NCBI GenBank assembly: GCA_019752535.1
Contig: JAIEMA010000035.1
Location: 1-64,000 of the forward strand
Length of the DNA: 64,000 nucleotides
From: Bacteriovoracaceae bacterium
GTDB lineage: Bacteria; Bdellovibrionota; Bacteriovoracia; Bacteriovoracales; Bacteriovoracaceae
Reading direction: 5' to 3'
Shown: one piece after another, positions 8,878-16,579 of the stretch
Layout: each line of letters begins with the position of its first letter
Position numbering within the stretch: position 1 is the first letter of the stretch
Made by a program: the position numbers and the translations under genes
The notes under the pieces: model-generated
The model's database searches: none
Seen by the model: the letters and a program-made list of their open reading frames with translations, nothing else
Told to the model about the DNA's origin: nothing

Positions 8878-9669
8878 ATGCAAGATGTGTTAAAAAACTA
8901 TGTTGAAGGCATTGGAGCTTCCATTCTTGGACTCGTGAATGGTCTTGGGAAGTTTTCAAACTTTGCCGGACAAGTTTTTTTCTGGGCCATCCAGCCACCT
9001 ATTCGTTTAAAACTTTTGATGGATCAAATGTATTTCATTGGTAATAAAAGTCTTTTTATTATCGGACTGACTTCATTGTTTTCTGGAGCTGTGTTTGCTC
9101 TGCAAATGTACTTAGGCATTAAAGCCATCAATATGGATTCAATTGTTGGCCCAGTGGTGGCCATTTCATTGGCCAAAGAATTAGCACCTGTCTTTGCGGG
9201 TCTCGTTGTCGCGGGAAGATGCGGTTCGGCCATGGCCGCGCAAATTGGCTCAATGAAAGTCACTGAACAATTAGACGCTCTTGAAGTCATGGGTATCAAT
9301 GCTCATCAATATTTAGCGGTGCCACGAGTGGTGGGTGCGACTCTTTCGATGCCTCTTCTTTGCGGCATTTTTATGTTGATTGGAAATTTGGGCTCATGGC
9401 TTGTGGGTGTTCAAGTCCTAGGCATTGATGAAGTGATGTATTTTCAAAAGCTCTCAGATTTTATGACTCTCTCGCATGTGGCAGAGGGCTTAATTAAGTC
9501 AGCGGCTTTTGGTTTTCTCATTGGCATGATCGGTTCTTACCACGGCTTTGAAGTGAAAGGTGGTGCTGAAGGAGTAGGGAAGGGAACAAACCTTGCCGTT
9601 GTTTGGGGAATGGTCACAGTGCTTGTGAGTGATTATTTCATTTCTAGTTTTTTAACAAAGATTTTGTAG
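8878..9669 (+). CDS. mlaE: MlaE-type ABC lipid transport permease
   Basis: Inner-membrane permease of an MCE/Mla phospholipid transporter. The 263 residues contain several hydrophobic segments and family motifs: the ALQMYLGIKAI segment near residue 70, AKELAPVFAGLVVAGRCGSAMAAQIGSM at about 98-125 (coupling region), EQLDALEVMGI, and the C-terminal GSYHGFEVKGGAEGVG. MlaF and MlaD homologues follow directly, completing the core transporter; mlaB and mlaC partners are not visible here. Confidence 0.93.
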   Translation: MQDVLKNYVEGIGASILGLVNGLGKFSNFAGQVFFWAIQPPIRLKLLMDQMYFIGNKSLFIIGLTSLFSGAVFALQMYLGIKAINMDSIVGPVVAISLAKELAPVFAGLVVAGRCGSAMAAQIGSMKVTEQLDALEVMGINAHQYLAVPRVVGATLSMPLLCGIFMLIGNLGSWLVGVQVLGIDEVMYFQKLSDFMTLSHVAEGLIKSAAFGFLIGMIGSYHGFEVKGGAEGVGKGTNLAVVWGMVTVLVSDYFISSFLTKIL

Positions 9670-9675
9670 GATCGC

Positions 9676-10416
9676 ATGGCAGACGCAATTACATTTACTC
9701 ATGTTGTAAAAAAATATGGAGACGCCACAGTCTTAAATGACCTTACGTTTGGTATCCCTCAGGGCAAAATCACTACCATTTTAGGATTTTCTGGAGCAGG
9801 AAAATCAACTTTGATGAAACATATTTTGGGTCTTACTCGTCCTACAAGCGGCAAAATTGTCTCTCTCGGAAAAGATATGAGTGAGCTGGATGAGCTAGGT
9901 TTAAGAGAATTTCGTCGCAATTTTGGAATGGTTTTTCAGTACGCTGCTTTGTTTGATTTTTTGTCCGCGTTTGAAAACGTCGCTTTTCCTCTTAGAGAAT
10001 TTACTAAACTTAAAGAATCAGAAATTAAAAAGAAAGTTGAAAGTCTGATGCAGGCGGTGGAATTAGTTCCTGAGTCATGGCATCGACTTCCCTCAGAACT
10101 CTCTGGGGGCATGAGAAAAAGAGTAGGTCTGGCGCGGGCTTTGGCCCTCGAACCACGCATCATGCTCTACGATGAACCGACCTCTGGACTTGATCCCATC
10201 AGTACACAGGTGGTCAGTGATTTGATTGCGAGCACTGCTGCAAAAAATCAAGACCGTAAATTAACATCTCTCGTCATCTCACATGACGTGCGAGCATCAC
10301 TAAGAATTTCAGATCACATTATGTTTTTGGAGCGCGGTCAAATAGTCGAGTATTCCACTGTGGAAGGTTTCAAAAATTCCCAAAATCCAATTATTCGCAG
10401 ATTCCTTGAGTTGTAA
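9676..10416 (+). CDS. mlaF: MlaF-type ABC transporter ATP-binding protein
   Basis: ATPase of the lipid transporter. Walker A GFSGAGKST is at about residues 37-45, the signature LSGGMRKRV at about 141-149, Walker B with IMLYDEPTSGLDP after it, and the switch histidine in VISHDV. Length 246 is usual. It begins 6 bases after mlaE and should pair with that permease. Confidence 0.94.
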   Translation: MADAITFTHVVKKYGDATVLNDLTFGIPQGKITTILGFSGAGKSTLMKHILGLTRPTSGKIVSLGKDMSELDELGLREFRRNFGMVFQYAALFDFLSAFENVAFPLREFTKLKESEIKKKVESLMQAVELVPESWHRLPSELSGGMRKRVGLARALALEPRIMLYDEPTSGLDPISTQVVSDLIASTAAKNQDRKLTSLVISHDVRASLRISDHIMFLERGQIVEYSTVEGFKNSQNPIIRRFLEL

Positions 10417-10485
10417 GCGGATTGAGTTATCATAGATTTATATGAGCACATGGACGTGCCGTGGGATTTCATGGAGTGAAATCAA

Positions 10486-11865
10486 TTGAGTGAATTTAAA
10501 GTCGGACTATTAGCTCTTTTTGCCTTGGCCAGTGTGGTCTTCATGTCTTTGAAGATTACTTCTAATAAAGGTGCCTTCGGAGACTATGTTCCTTATCAAA
10601 CTATTTTAGATGACGCTTCAGGGGTTGTTGAAAAAACTCCAATTAAAGTCGCCGGTATAAATGCAGGCCGAATTAAGAGTATTAAGCTTCAAGGTAACAA
10701 GGCCTTAGTCGATTTTGAAATGATCGATGATATTAAAATGACTCCAAATTCTAAACTTCAAGTCAAAAGCGTCGGCTTCTTAGGTGATAAGTATCTTGAT
10801 ATTGATTTAGGTGAAGCAACTGAGAAGCGCCTCGAGCCTGGCTCACTCGTTCCTGCAGCTGTGGCCGGAGGATTAGATAGTATTGGCAAAGATGCTGGAG
10901 CGATGATTAAAGAGATTAAGGAAGTGGCCATCCTTATTAAAGAATCTCTTCGTGAGCAGGATGGAACAAATCGCCTCGAGAAAATTACGGGGAACGTGAA
11001 GGATTTGACTGCAAGTCTTAAGCGTATGCTTGAAAAGAATGAAGGTAAGGTGGATGAGATCGTCGAAAATATCAAGCAGATGACTGAGCAGCTGCAATTT
11101 GAAACGGATCGTTTGCAAAAAGATTCTCTCATGGCCGATTTGACAAAAATTGGGCCAATTTTAGAGAAGGCTGATAAAGCCGTGGGTGATCTCAAAGATA
11201 TCATTTCGGATGTGAAAGATGGCAAGGGAACAGTGGGTAAGCTATTGCGTGATGATGCAGTCGTCGACCAGGTTTCTCAAACTCTCTCTAGCGTAAACCG
11301 TCTCGTGAATCGTATTAATAATATTGAAGCAGATATTGGTCTTTCTACGGGTGCTAATACTCGTCTTGGTAGTGATACACGCTTCGATCTGGATATTTAC
11401 CCTGCTCCTGAGAGATTTTTCCGCTTAGGTGTTGTCACCAATCAATTTGGTCCTAATGTGCCCAAAGAGCAGGAAAGTTGTTCTACGACTGATGGGGGTG
11501 CAGAGACTTGTACTCAGTCGACTAAAACTTATAAAAACCAATTCAAGTTCAACTTACAAATTGGCCGTCGAATTCAGCGATTTGGTATCCGCGCGGGTAT
11601 TATTGAAAGTACCGGTGGTGTGGGGCTAGATTACTATCTTCCAGACTGGGGTATAAGAACTGGACTTGAAGTCTTTAATTACCAAAAAGATGCTGGGCCT
11701 TATGCACGCTTAATATCAGAAGTGAAAATTTGGAATGTGCTCTTTGCCCGTGTAGCGGCTGAAGATTTGATTTCAAAAGAAGGTAAGCAGTCTGGAACTT
11801 TCAGCTTAGGTCTAAGATTTAATGATCAAGACTTAGCTGCTTTAATTGGCTTGTTGGCGCGGTGA
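10486..11865 (+). CDS. mlaD: MCE-domain lipid transport protein with C-terminal beta-rich domain
   Basis: Periplasmic substrate-binding part of the Mla-type transporter. An N-terminal membrane helix (about 5-22) is followed by an MCE domain (about 35-110), a charged helical, probably coiled-coil region (about 130-285), and about 160 residues of alternating strands rich in aromatic and glycine residues that resemble an outer-membrane barrel or beta domain. At 459 residues it is much longer than E. coli MlaD (about 180). The start is TTG at 10486, the first possible start after an in-frame stop, with GGAG upstream. The layout suggests a chain reaching from inner to outer membrane; this is inference. 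Confidence 0.88.
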   Translation: MSEFKVGLLALFALASVVFMSLKITSNKGAFGDYVPYQTILDDASGVVEKTPIKVAGINAGRIKSIKLQGNKALVDFEMIDDIKMTPNSKLQVKSVGFLGDKYLDIDLGEATEKRLEPGSLVPAAVAGGLDSIGKDAGAMIKEIKEVAILIKESLREQDGTNRLEKITGNVKDLTASLKRMLEKNEGKVDEIVENIKQMTEQLQFETDRLQKDSLMADLTKIGPILEKADKAVGDLKDIISDVKDGKGTVGKLLRDDAVVDQVSQTLSSVNRLVNRINNIEADIGLSTGANTRLGSDTRFDLDIYPAPERFFRLGVVTNQFGPNVPKEQESCSTTDGGAETCTQSTKTYKNQFKFNLQIGRRIQRFGIRAGIIESTGGVGLDYYLPDWGIRTGLEVFNYQKDAGPYARLISEVKIWNVLFARVAAEDLISKEGKQSGTFSLGLRFNDQDLAALIGLLAR

Positions 11866-11866
11866 G

Positions 11867-12625
11867 ATGATGCAAAAGAACTGGTTGATCCGAACAAAAT
11901 CCAATCATATTTTAGGGCCCGTCTCAAAAGAGAAGGTTCTGGAGCTCTATCATAATGGATCCATCCGTCCTGAAGATGAGATTTGTAGCGGTAATGGCTA
12001 TTGGTTCTTCTTGCGTGAGAAAGATCAAGTCGATCTCTATTTACTAGGAAGTCAGAAACAATGTTTTAATCCAATTAGTGAAGCAAAAGACGTGCTCACT
12101 GCCACTGGACATGTAGAAATTGATAAAGATCGATTAAAAGATGTCACTATCGTGGGTGGAATTGATATTTCATCCTTAAACGCAAAGCCTTCTGCTCCCA
12201 AAGCTCCTCCTGCAGCAGTCACGAAGCCTGTTGAGAGAGCTGCAGCTCCAGCGAAAGCGGCACCTGTAGCAAAGGCTGAAATAGATGAAGAGCCTGAGCC
12301 AGCGGCCCCTATCCCGCTAAGGCCTAAAGCCTCTGTCACTCCGTCTCCAACGCCAGTGGCACCCGGCAAGCCTAAGAAAAAAGAATCCGAAGCGGCTCCA
12401 GAGGTGCCAAAGTCCAAAGTTTCTACAAAAAAGAAACTCATGAATGACAAAGTGGTCATGGTGAGCACGGTTCTTATTCTGGTTGTATTGGCAGGTGTTC
12501 TTTATTTTAGAAAAAGAATATTGAAAGAATTCATTCAAGGCGCCGTTCAAACTGTTATTCCAGCAGCGTATGCTCAAGATCCCATAAAAGTAGAAGCTAA
12601 AAAAAAAGTCTTTTTCAATCTATAA
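11867..12625 (+). CDS. GYF-like domain membrane protein, frame-0 product
   Basis: An N-terminal GYF_2-like module (about residues 3-55, WLIRTKSNHILGPV then GYWFFLRE) precedes a long Ala/Pro/Lys-rich linker (about 100-195) and one membrane helix (about 203-220, VVMVSTVLILVVLAGVLYF). The frame ends soon after an AAYAQD segment, just past a run of nine A (12599-12607). ATG 11867 starts 1 base after the mlaD stop; ATG 11870 is also possible. The following open frame (12607-13755) continues as protein-like sequence in -1, so this ORF is probably the 5' part of a larger gene. Linker composition makes the middle low-complexity. Confidence 0.8.
   Translation: MMQKNWLIRTKSNHILGPVSKEKVLELYHNGSIRPEDEICSGNGYWFFLREKDQVDLYLLGSQKQCFNPISEAKDVLTATGHVEIDKDRLKDVTIVGGIDISSLNAKPSAPKAPPAAVTKPVERAAAPAKAAPVAKAEIDEEPEPAAPIPLRPKASVTPSPTPVAPGKPKKKESEAAPEVPKSKVSTKKKLMNDKVVMVSTVLILVVLAGVLYFRKRILKEFIQGAVQTVIPAAYAQDPIKVEAKKKVFFNL
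12599..12607 (+). other. Run of nine A at a frame break, possible recoding site
   Basis: Nine consecutive A lie six codons before the frame-0 stop at 12623-12625. A one-base backward slip moves reading into the frame that continues to 13755. The run contains the all-A form of a slippery heptamer and is long enough for RNA-polymerase slippage. The hairpin GTAGCC/GGCTAC at 12659-12675 is too far downstream for a classical ribosomal frameshift stimulator. Confidence 0.6.
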
Positions 12626-13755
12626 GCGGAAATGACGTTTACTCATTTCAACTCTCCGGTAGCCTCGATGGCTACGCCCTAGAAAGCGTTTTTAAAAAAG
12701 TAAGACTCGATTGCAAAAATATGGATGACCCTCTTTTGCATGTGGCACTCATTCTCCATAACCCTCAGACTGCGAATGAAGTCTTTTTGCTCTCGCTGAG
12801 AGATTGTGTTGTGACACTACCCAAGGATCATATTCTCAGAGACTGGGTTCAGCGCAAGAGTTTGATTCAAGAGACGGCAGCTTCAAAAATGATTTTAAAC
12901 CTTCTTGAAGGTGAACTGAAAGATATCTGGGGATTTGATCAAGCGATCACTCCCAAGCAGCGTCAGACGCTTATTCATCTATTGGATGAACTTGAAAGTC
13001 TTCCTCCCTATCTTGACTACACACTCTTTCAAATTGTGGGTTATTTAAAACTTGGCAATTGGGTTAGAGCGGAAAAAATTATGTCTAATTGGCTTGAGGT
13101 TGATCCCATTGAAAGGATGAATCAGACTCCCAAAAGACGAGACACCTTATCAAAGATATCCATTCAGTATGTGGAGAGGCTGTTAGAGACGATTGAGAAG
13201 CATAGAAATGAGCGAGTCATTGTTGATGAGTTTTTCCAGGGAATAAAAGATTTTTACTCTGAGGTTGAAGTGGTCAAGCTAGCGGAGTCATTCCAAGGCC
13301 GCAGCGAGAGAGATTTATTAGATAAATTTTCACTTAGCTACTATCGTCAGCAAAATCCTGGTTTTTCATCATGGATTATGAACCGTGAGCTTGAGGGGAG
13401 ACAGAGAAATAAATTTCTTGATGAATTTTTCGATAAGCCTGAGTCTAAGAATGAAAGTTGGGTTTTTTTGGGAAGAATGCCTCTTGTGGCCAAACACCGT
13501 GAGCAGCTCGCTTTAAGAATGGTTGATCTCGTTTCTAAAAATCCAAAACTTTTTTACACATTATCGAGTGATGAGGAGATGAAAGGTGTGTTGGCCCGCA
13601 TTGCTCCGATTGTTTTAAAGAGTTTTTTAAATGAGAAAAGAAAATTCTATCTAAAAGCTTTCAAGGAAGACTCTAAAGATGCCTGGTCTTTAGCCCAACT
13701 TGTGGAGATGGGTCAGATAGATGAGGATTTGATCAAAAGAATATTAGAGAGATGA
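12607..13755 (+). CDS. Unrecognised protein, probably the 3' part of the GYF-domain gene
   Basis: Function not recognised. The first ATG is at 12721 (344 residues) but has no ribosome-binding site, and the same frame is open back to 12601 with convincing protein sequence (SGNDVYSFQLSGSLDGYAL) and no ATG, GTG or TTG. Translation therefore most likely enters from the preceding GYF ORF by a -1 shift at the A9 run, giving a fused protein of about 629 residues with this part beyond the membrane helix. The sequence is helical and charged, somewhat like a helical repeat. Its TGA overlaps the next ATG by 4 bases. Confidence 0.7.
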   Translation, partial: SLFQSISGNDVYSFQLSGSLDGYALESVFKKVRLDCKNMDDPLLHVALILHNPQTANEVFLLSLRDCVVTLPKDHILRDWVQRKSLIQETAASKMILNLLEGELKDIWGFDQAITPKQRQTLIHLLDELESLPPYLDYTLFQIVGYLKLGNWVRAEKIMSNWLEVDPIERMNQTPKRRDTLSKISIQYVERLLETIEKHRNERVIVDEFFQGIKDFYSEVEVVKLAESFQGRSERDLLDKFSLSYYRQQNPGFSSWIMNRELEGRQRNKFLDEFFDKPESKNESWVFLGRMPLVAKHREQLALRMVDLVSKNPKLFYTLSSDEEMKGVLARIAPIVLKSFLNEKRKFYLKAFKEDSKDAWSLAQLVEMGQIDEDLIKRILER

Positions 13756-14339
13756 ATCTTCCTAAAGATTATTTACAGCCAGAGTTTTTCCGTTTCGGAT
13801 GGGATCAAGTCTTCTTTGTGGAGAATGTCGCCCAATTGACTAAGTTTAAAGAAAACTGCCATTTGGTGGAGCTTGGTGCAGGAAGTGGTGTGATTAGTTG
13901 TGAGTTATCGAAGAAAATTCAAATCGAATCCTGTGATTTATTAGAATTTCAAAAAGAGGAATGGGAGTCCTATCTTATTCCCAATCTTGAGCATCAATCA
14001 TCGATAAAAAATCCACGATTTCATTGGGGAAAAGTTTCTGAGTTTAATTTAGATTGCAGTATTAAGGCCGATCTTGTGGTTTGCAATCCACCCTATTTTG
14101 TTCCAAGAGATGGTAGGGCTTCGGCCGATCCTCGACGAAACATCGCTCATCGCTTTGTTATTGATTCTTGGCAAGACTGGATTGATGCCATGGTGAGAAC
14201 TCTCAAGCCTGATGGGGAGGCTTTTTGGCTTCATAGGGATCCTGGTCCCTCAGGGAAGCCCATTTTTCCAGAAGGCTATGACTGGCAGCATGTCGTGAGA
14301 TCAAGTCGAATGCGGATTATTCGTCTGGGCCATTTGTAA
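13752..14339 (+). CDS. TrmN6-like SAM-dependent methyltransferase
   Basis: Class I methyltransferase of the N6-adenine type. The SAM motif ELGAGSGVIS is at about residues 40-49 and the catalytic NPPYF at 112-116, followed by DPRRNIAHR, typical of tRNA1(Val) A37 N6-methyltransferases (YfiC/TrmN6). At 195 residues it is shorter than E. coli YfiC (about 245). The ATG overlaps the preceding stop (ATGA). The last 39 bases overlap the convergent dciA gene. RNA substrate is inferred from the NPPY family; another N6-methyltransferase role is possible. Confidence 0.75.
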   Translation: MNLPKDYLQPEFFRFGWDQVFFVENVAQLTKFKENCHLVELGAGSGVISCELSKKIQIESCDLLEFQKEEWESYLIPNLEHQSSIKNPRFHWGKVSEFNLDCSIKADLVVCNPPYFVPRDGRASADPRRNIAHRFVIDSWQDWIDAMVRTLKPDGEAFWLHRDPGPSGKPIFPEGYDWQHVVRSSRMRIIRLGHL

Positions 14340-14816
14340 ATAAAGTGAGATCCACTGTTCTCTTTCTTCAATATTTTCAACCGTCGCAAAGAGGACTTCA
14401 GCTTCTTGGCGTAATTTCTTATAGAGTGGAGATTGCGGATGAAGTTTTGGAGGGGGCGGCTTAATAAAAGTTTTTGCTTTCTCTTTAAAAAAACTCTCAT
14501 TGGATTCAAAGGCTAAGTGCTCAAGCATATGAGAGGCTTCGGGAAAGCGTTCTCCAATCTTTTGCAGTAAAAGCTTCTCCATAAATTTTAAACGTTCAGC
14601 AAAAGCAGGATGCTTAGTGAGAATAAAAAGAGTTCGATTTTTTAATCTTAGAGGGAGGGACTGTTCGGCCATCATGTCGCCAACTATTTCTCTCCAGGCT
14701 TCAATAAGACCGAAAAAATCAAAGCCCTCGACAAAGCGTTGCCACTCTTCATGGGGGGATGCCCCCTCTCCGCGCAGTGCAGGAGAAACGCTATTAAATT
14801 CAAGTTTTTTCCACAT
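14301..14816 (-). CDS. dciA: DciA/DUF721-family protein, probable replicative helicase loader
   Basis: DciA proteins load DnaB helicase in bacteria lacking DnaC-type loaders. The family core is at about residues 38-85: AWREIVGDMMAEQSLP, then LFILTKHPAFAERLKF. The 171 residues include an N-terminal and a C-terminal extension (PPPPKL, charged helix). It is divergent from lptE-holA, the latter also a replication gene. Assignment rests on the W..IVG...A pattern and is moderate. Confidence 0.72.
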   Translation of the reverse strand: MWKKLEFNSVSPALRGEGASPHEEWQRFVEGFDFFGLIEAWREIVGDMMAEQSLPLRLKNRTLFILTKHPAFAERLKFMEKLLLQKIGERFPEASHMLEHLAFESNESFFKEKAKTFIKPPPPKLHPQSPLYKKLRQEAEVLFATVENIEEREQWISLYLQMAQTNNPHST

Positions 14817-14853
14817 GGATTCTCTTTATACCCCTGTCATGCTATAAAAGGCC

Positions 14854-15507
14854 ATGCGTCATTTTTGTTTAGTTTTAAGTCTCGTGATCTTGTCCTCTTG
14901 TACTGGCTATCGCTATTCGCAAACATCTAATCCATTCCAGCAATACGGAGTGGATAGTCTGGCGATTCCTATGTTTTATAATTTCTCATCTCTTCCTGAG
15001 GTATCCACAAGTTTTACTCATGAAACCTATAAGCTTTTAGCAGGTTTTACCGGTCTTAAATTGAAATCTGGTTGGGATATGAGTGCCGATGCGGTTCTTA
15101 TTGGAATTGTGCGCTCGCAGGAAAAAATGAATGAAGTTCTCAGCACTGATGCCTTACGTTCTGCTCAGGGAGCTTCACCCAATGCTGTGGGAAGCTCAAG
15201 ACCTGATTTTTATGTGGCCGGTACAACGCGAGTGAATCTCATTTTGCAGGTGGTAGTTGTTAAACGTCCTACTCCAGAAGAGATAGAGTTATTACGAAGT
15301 AATTTAGGTTCTAAAATTCCTGCTCAAGGCAAAATCTTGTTTAATGAATCTTTTCCGATTAGCGAATCCTATAACCGAGAGATTTATGACAATGAAGCGG
15401 TGAGTGTGGTGGGAACTCAAAATGCGGGTGTATTACGTCGTACGAAAGACACAATGGCGATGAGAGCAGCGGAACAAATAAGAGATATGATTTTATATGC
15501 ATTCTAA
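14854..15507 (+). CDS. lptE: LptE-like outer-membrane lipoprotein
   Basis: Probable lipoprotein partner of LptD in lipopolysaccharide insertion. The lipobox ILSSC places the lipidated cysteine at residue 16. After it, GYRYSQTSNPFQQYGVDSLAIPMF resembles the LptE start, where a short strand leads into a P-F/F-N segment. The immediate overlap with holA (11 bases) is the conserved lptE-holA pairing, which supports the call. Length 217. Confidence 0.78.
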   Translation: MRHFCLVLSLVILSSCTGYRYSQTSNPFQQYGVDSLAIPMFYNFSSLPEVSTSFTHETYKLLAGFTGLKLKSGWDMSADAVLIGIVRSQEKMNEVLSTDALRSAQGASPNAVGSSRPDFYVAGTTRVNLILQVVVVKRPTPEEIELLRSNLGSKIPAQGKILFNESFPISESYNREIYDNEAVSVVGTQNAGVLRRTKDTMAMRAAEQIRDMILYAF

Positions 15508-16477
15508 ATGGCAGCTCTGGGATTTTTTTCAATCCTACCCAAAAGGTTCTTGGCCCACACTTAAAGGAAGAGTTGTTCTTCAGGCTTTTGATCCTCTGGC
15601 CGCTCGTTTGATGAGAGATCATTTGTTTCACGGCTTAACGGGCGAAGATAAACCCAAGCAAATTTCTGGTAGTGACGTTTCCATCTCATGGATTGAAGAC
15701 CAATTCCTCTCTTTAGGTTTATTCGGTAACACTGAATCATGGTTGATCAATTCACCAGATGAAATGTCAGCGGCTGCAAAAGAGAAAATCTTGGACGACG
15801 GACTCATGCTCGATGGTCGCTCTTTGGGATTCTTGTTTCATTCAGATTCGGCTTTTTTAAAAAAGATTTTAAAGTCTGGTGAACAATCGCATATACAAAT
15901 TGAAGCTCCTCGCTTTTGGGAGACAGCAAAGCTGGTTGATTTTCTCGCTACGTTCTTTCATTTGCCATTACGTTTTGAAGCCAAACAATATTTGCTACAA
16001 GCTGTTGAGAATGAGTTTATGCCTCTTTTTGATGCTTTCAGACTTATAAAGCTTAATTTTCCTGAGAGTAGGGATGTGTCAATTCAAAATGTTCAAGACT
16101 TGATTGGAGTGGACCGACTTGATCAATTTGCCCTCGCTACTGATATGGGAAAAAAGTCTTGGAAATCTTTCTTTGAGAGGCTTTTATCGATTGAGCCAGA
16201 CTTTGAGAGATGGAGAGGCCTCTTTTCATTCTTGCAAGGTCATCTTCTCCGTATTGCTGATCCCAGCTATCTTGGTGCAAAAAATCGACTGAGTAAGTAT
16301 GATCAGGAAATTCAAACACTCGCCCGTGGATGGCGCCCAGAAGAGGTGAGAGATATGCTCTCAAGGCTTCAAGATTGGGAAATAGCCTGCAAGTCAAAAG
16401 ATCCCTATTTGCATACTCAGCTTAGGCAGGCCCTCCTGGAGTCTCATCAGGGAAGCTGGTCACTGTCTAAAGTTTAG
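15497..16477 (+). CDS. holA: DNA polymerase III delta subunit
   Basis: Clamp-loader subunit that opens the beta clamp. The 326 residues fit HolA, with a divergent N-terminal ATPase-like region (VSISWIEDQFLSLGLFG near residue 65) and helical domains II and III with the C-terminal collar. Sequence similarity is low, as usual for delta, so the call also rests on overlap with lptE. rpsT, often next, is absent. Confidence 0.75.
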   Translation: MHSKWQLWDFFQSYPKGSWPTLKGRVVLQAFDPLAARLMRDHLFHGLTGEDKPKQISGSDVSISWIEDQFLSLGLFGNTESWLINSPDEMSAAAKEKILDDGLMLDGRSLGFLFHSDSAFLKKILKSGEQSHIQIEAPRFWETAKLVDFLATFFHLPLRFEAKQYLLQAVENEFMPLFDAFRLIKLNFPESRDVSIQNVQDLIGVDRLDQFALATDMGKKSWKSFFERLLSIEPDFERWRGLFSFLQGHLLRIADPSYLGAKNRLSKYDQEIQTLARGWRPEEVRDMLSRLQDWEIACKSKDPYLHTQLRQALLESHQGSWSLSKV

Positions 16478-16579
16478 ACACCCTCCTAGAGCTAAAGCAT
16501 TGGTTTATATAAGCCATTTATGGCCTTCTCTTTGCATTTATAGCCCCTATTACTTTGTCTTTTGATGGGGAGCCCGTCT

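Noticed and set aside
12659-12675. Hairpin as a frameshift stimulator for the A9 run
   Set aside because: It begins about 50 bases after the run, much farther than the 5-9 bases typical of stimulators.
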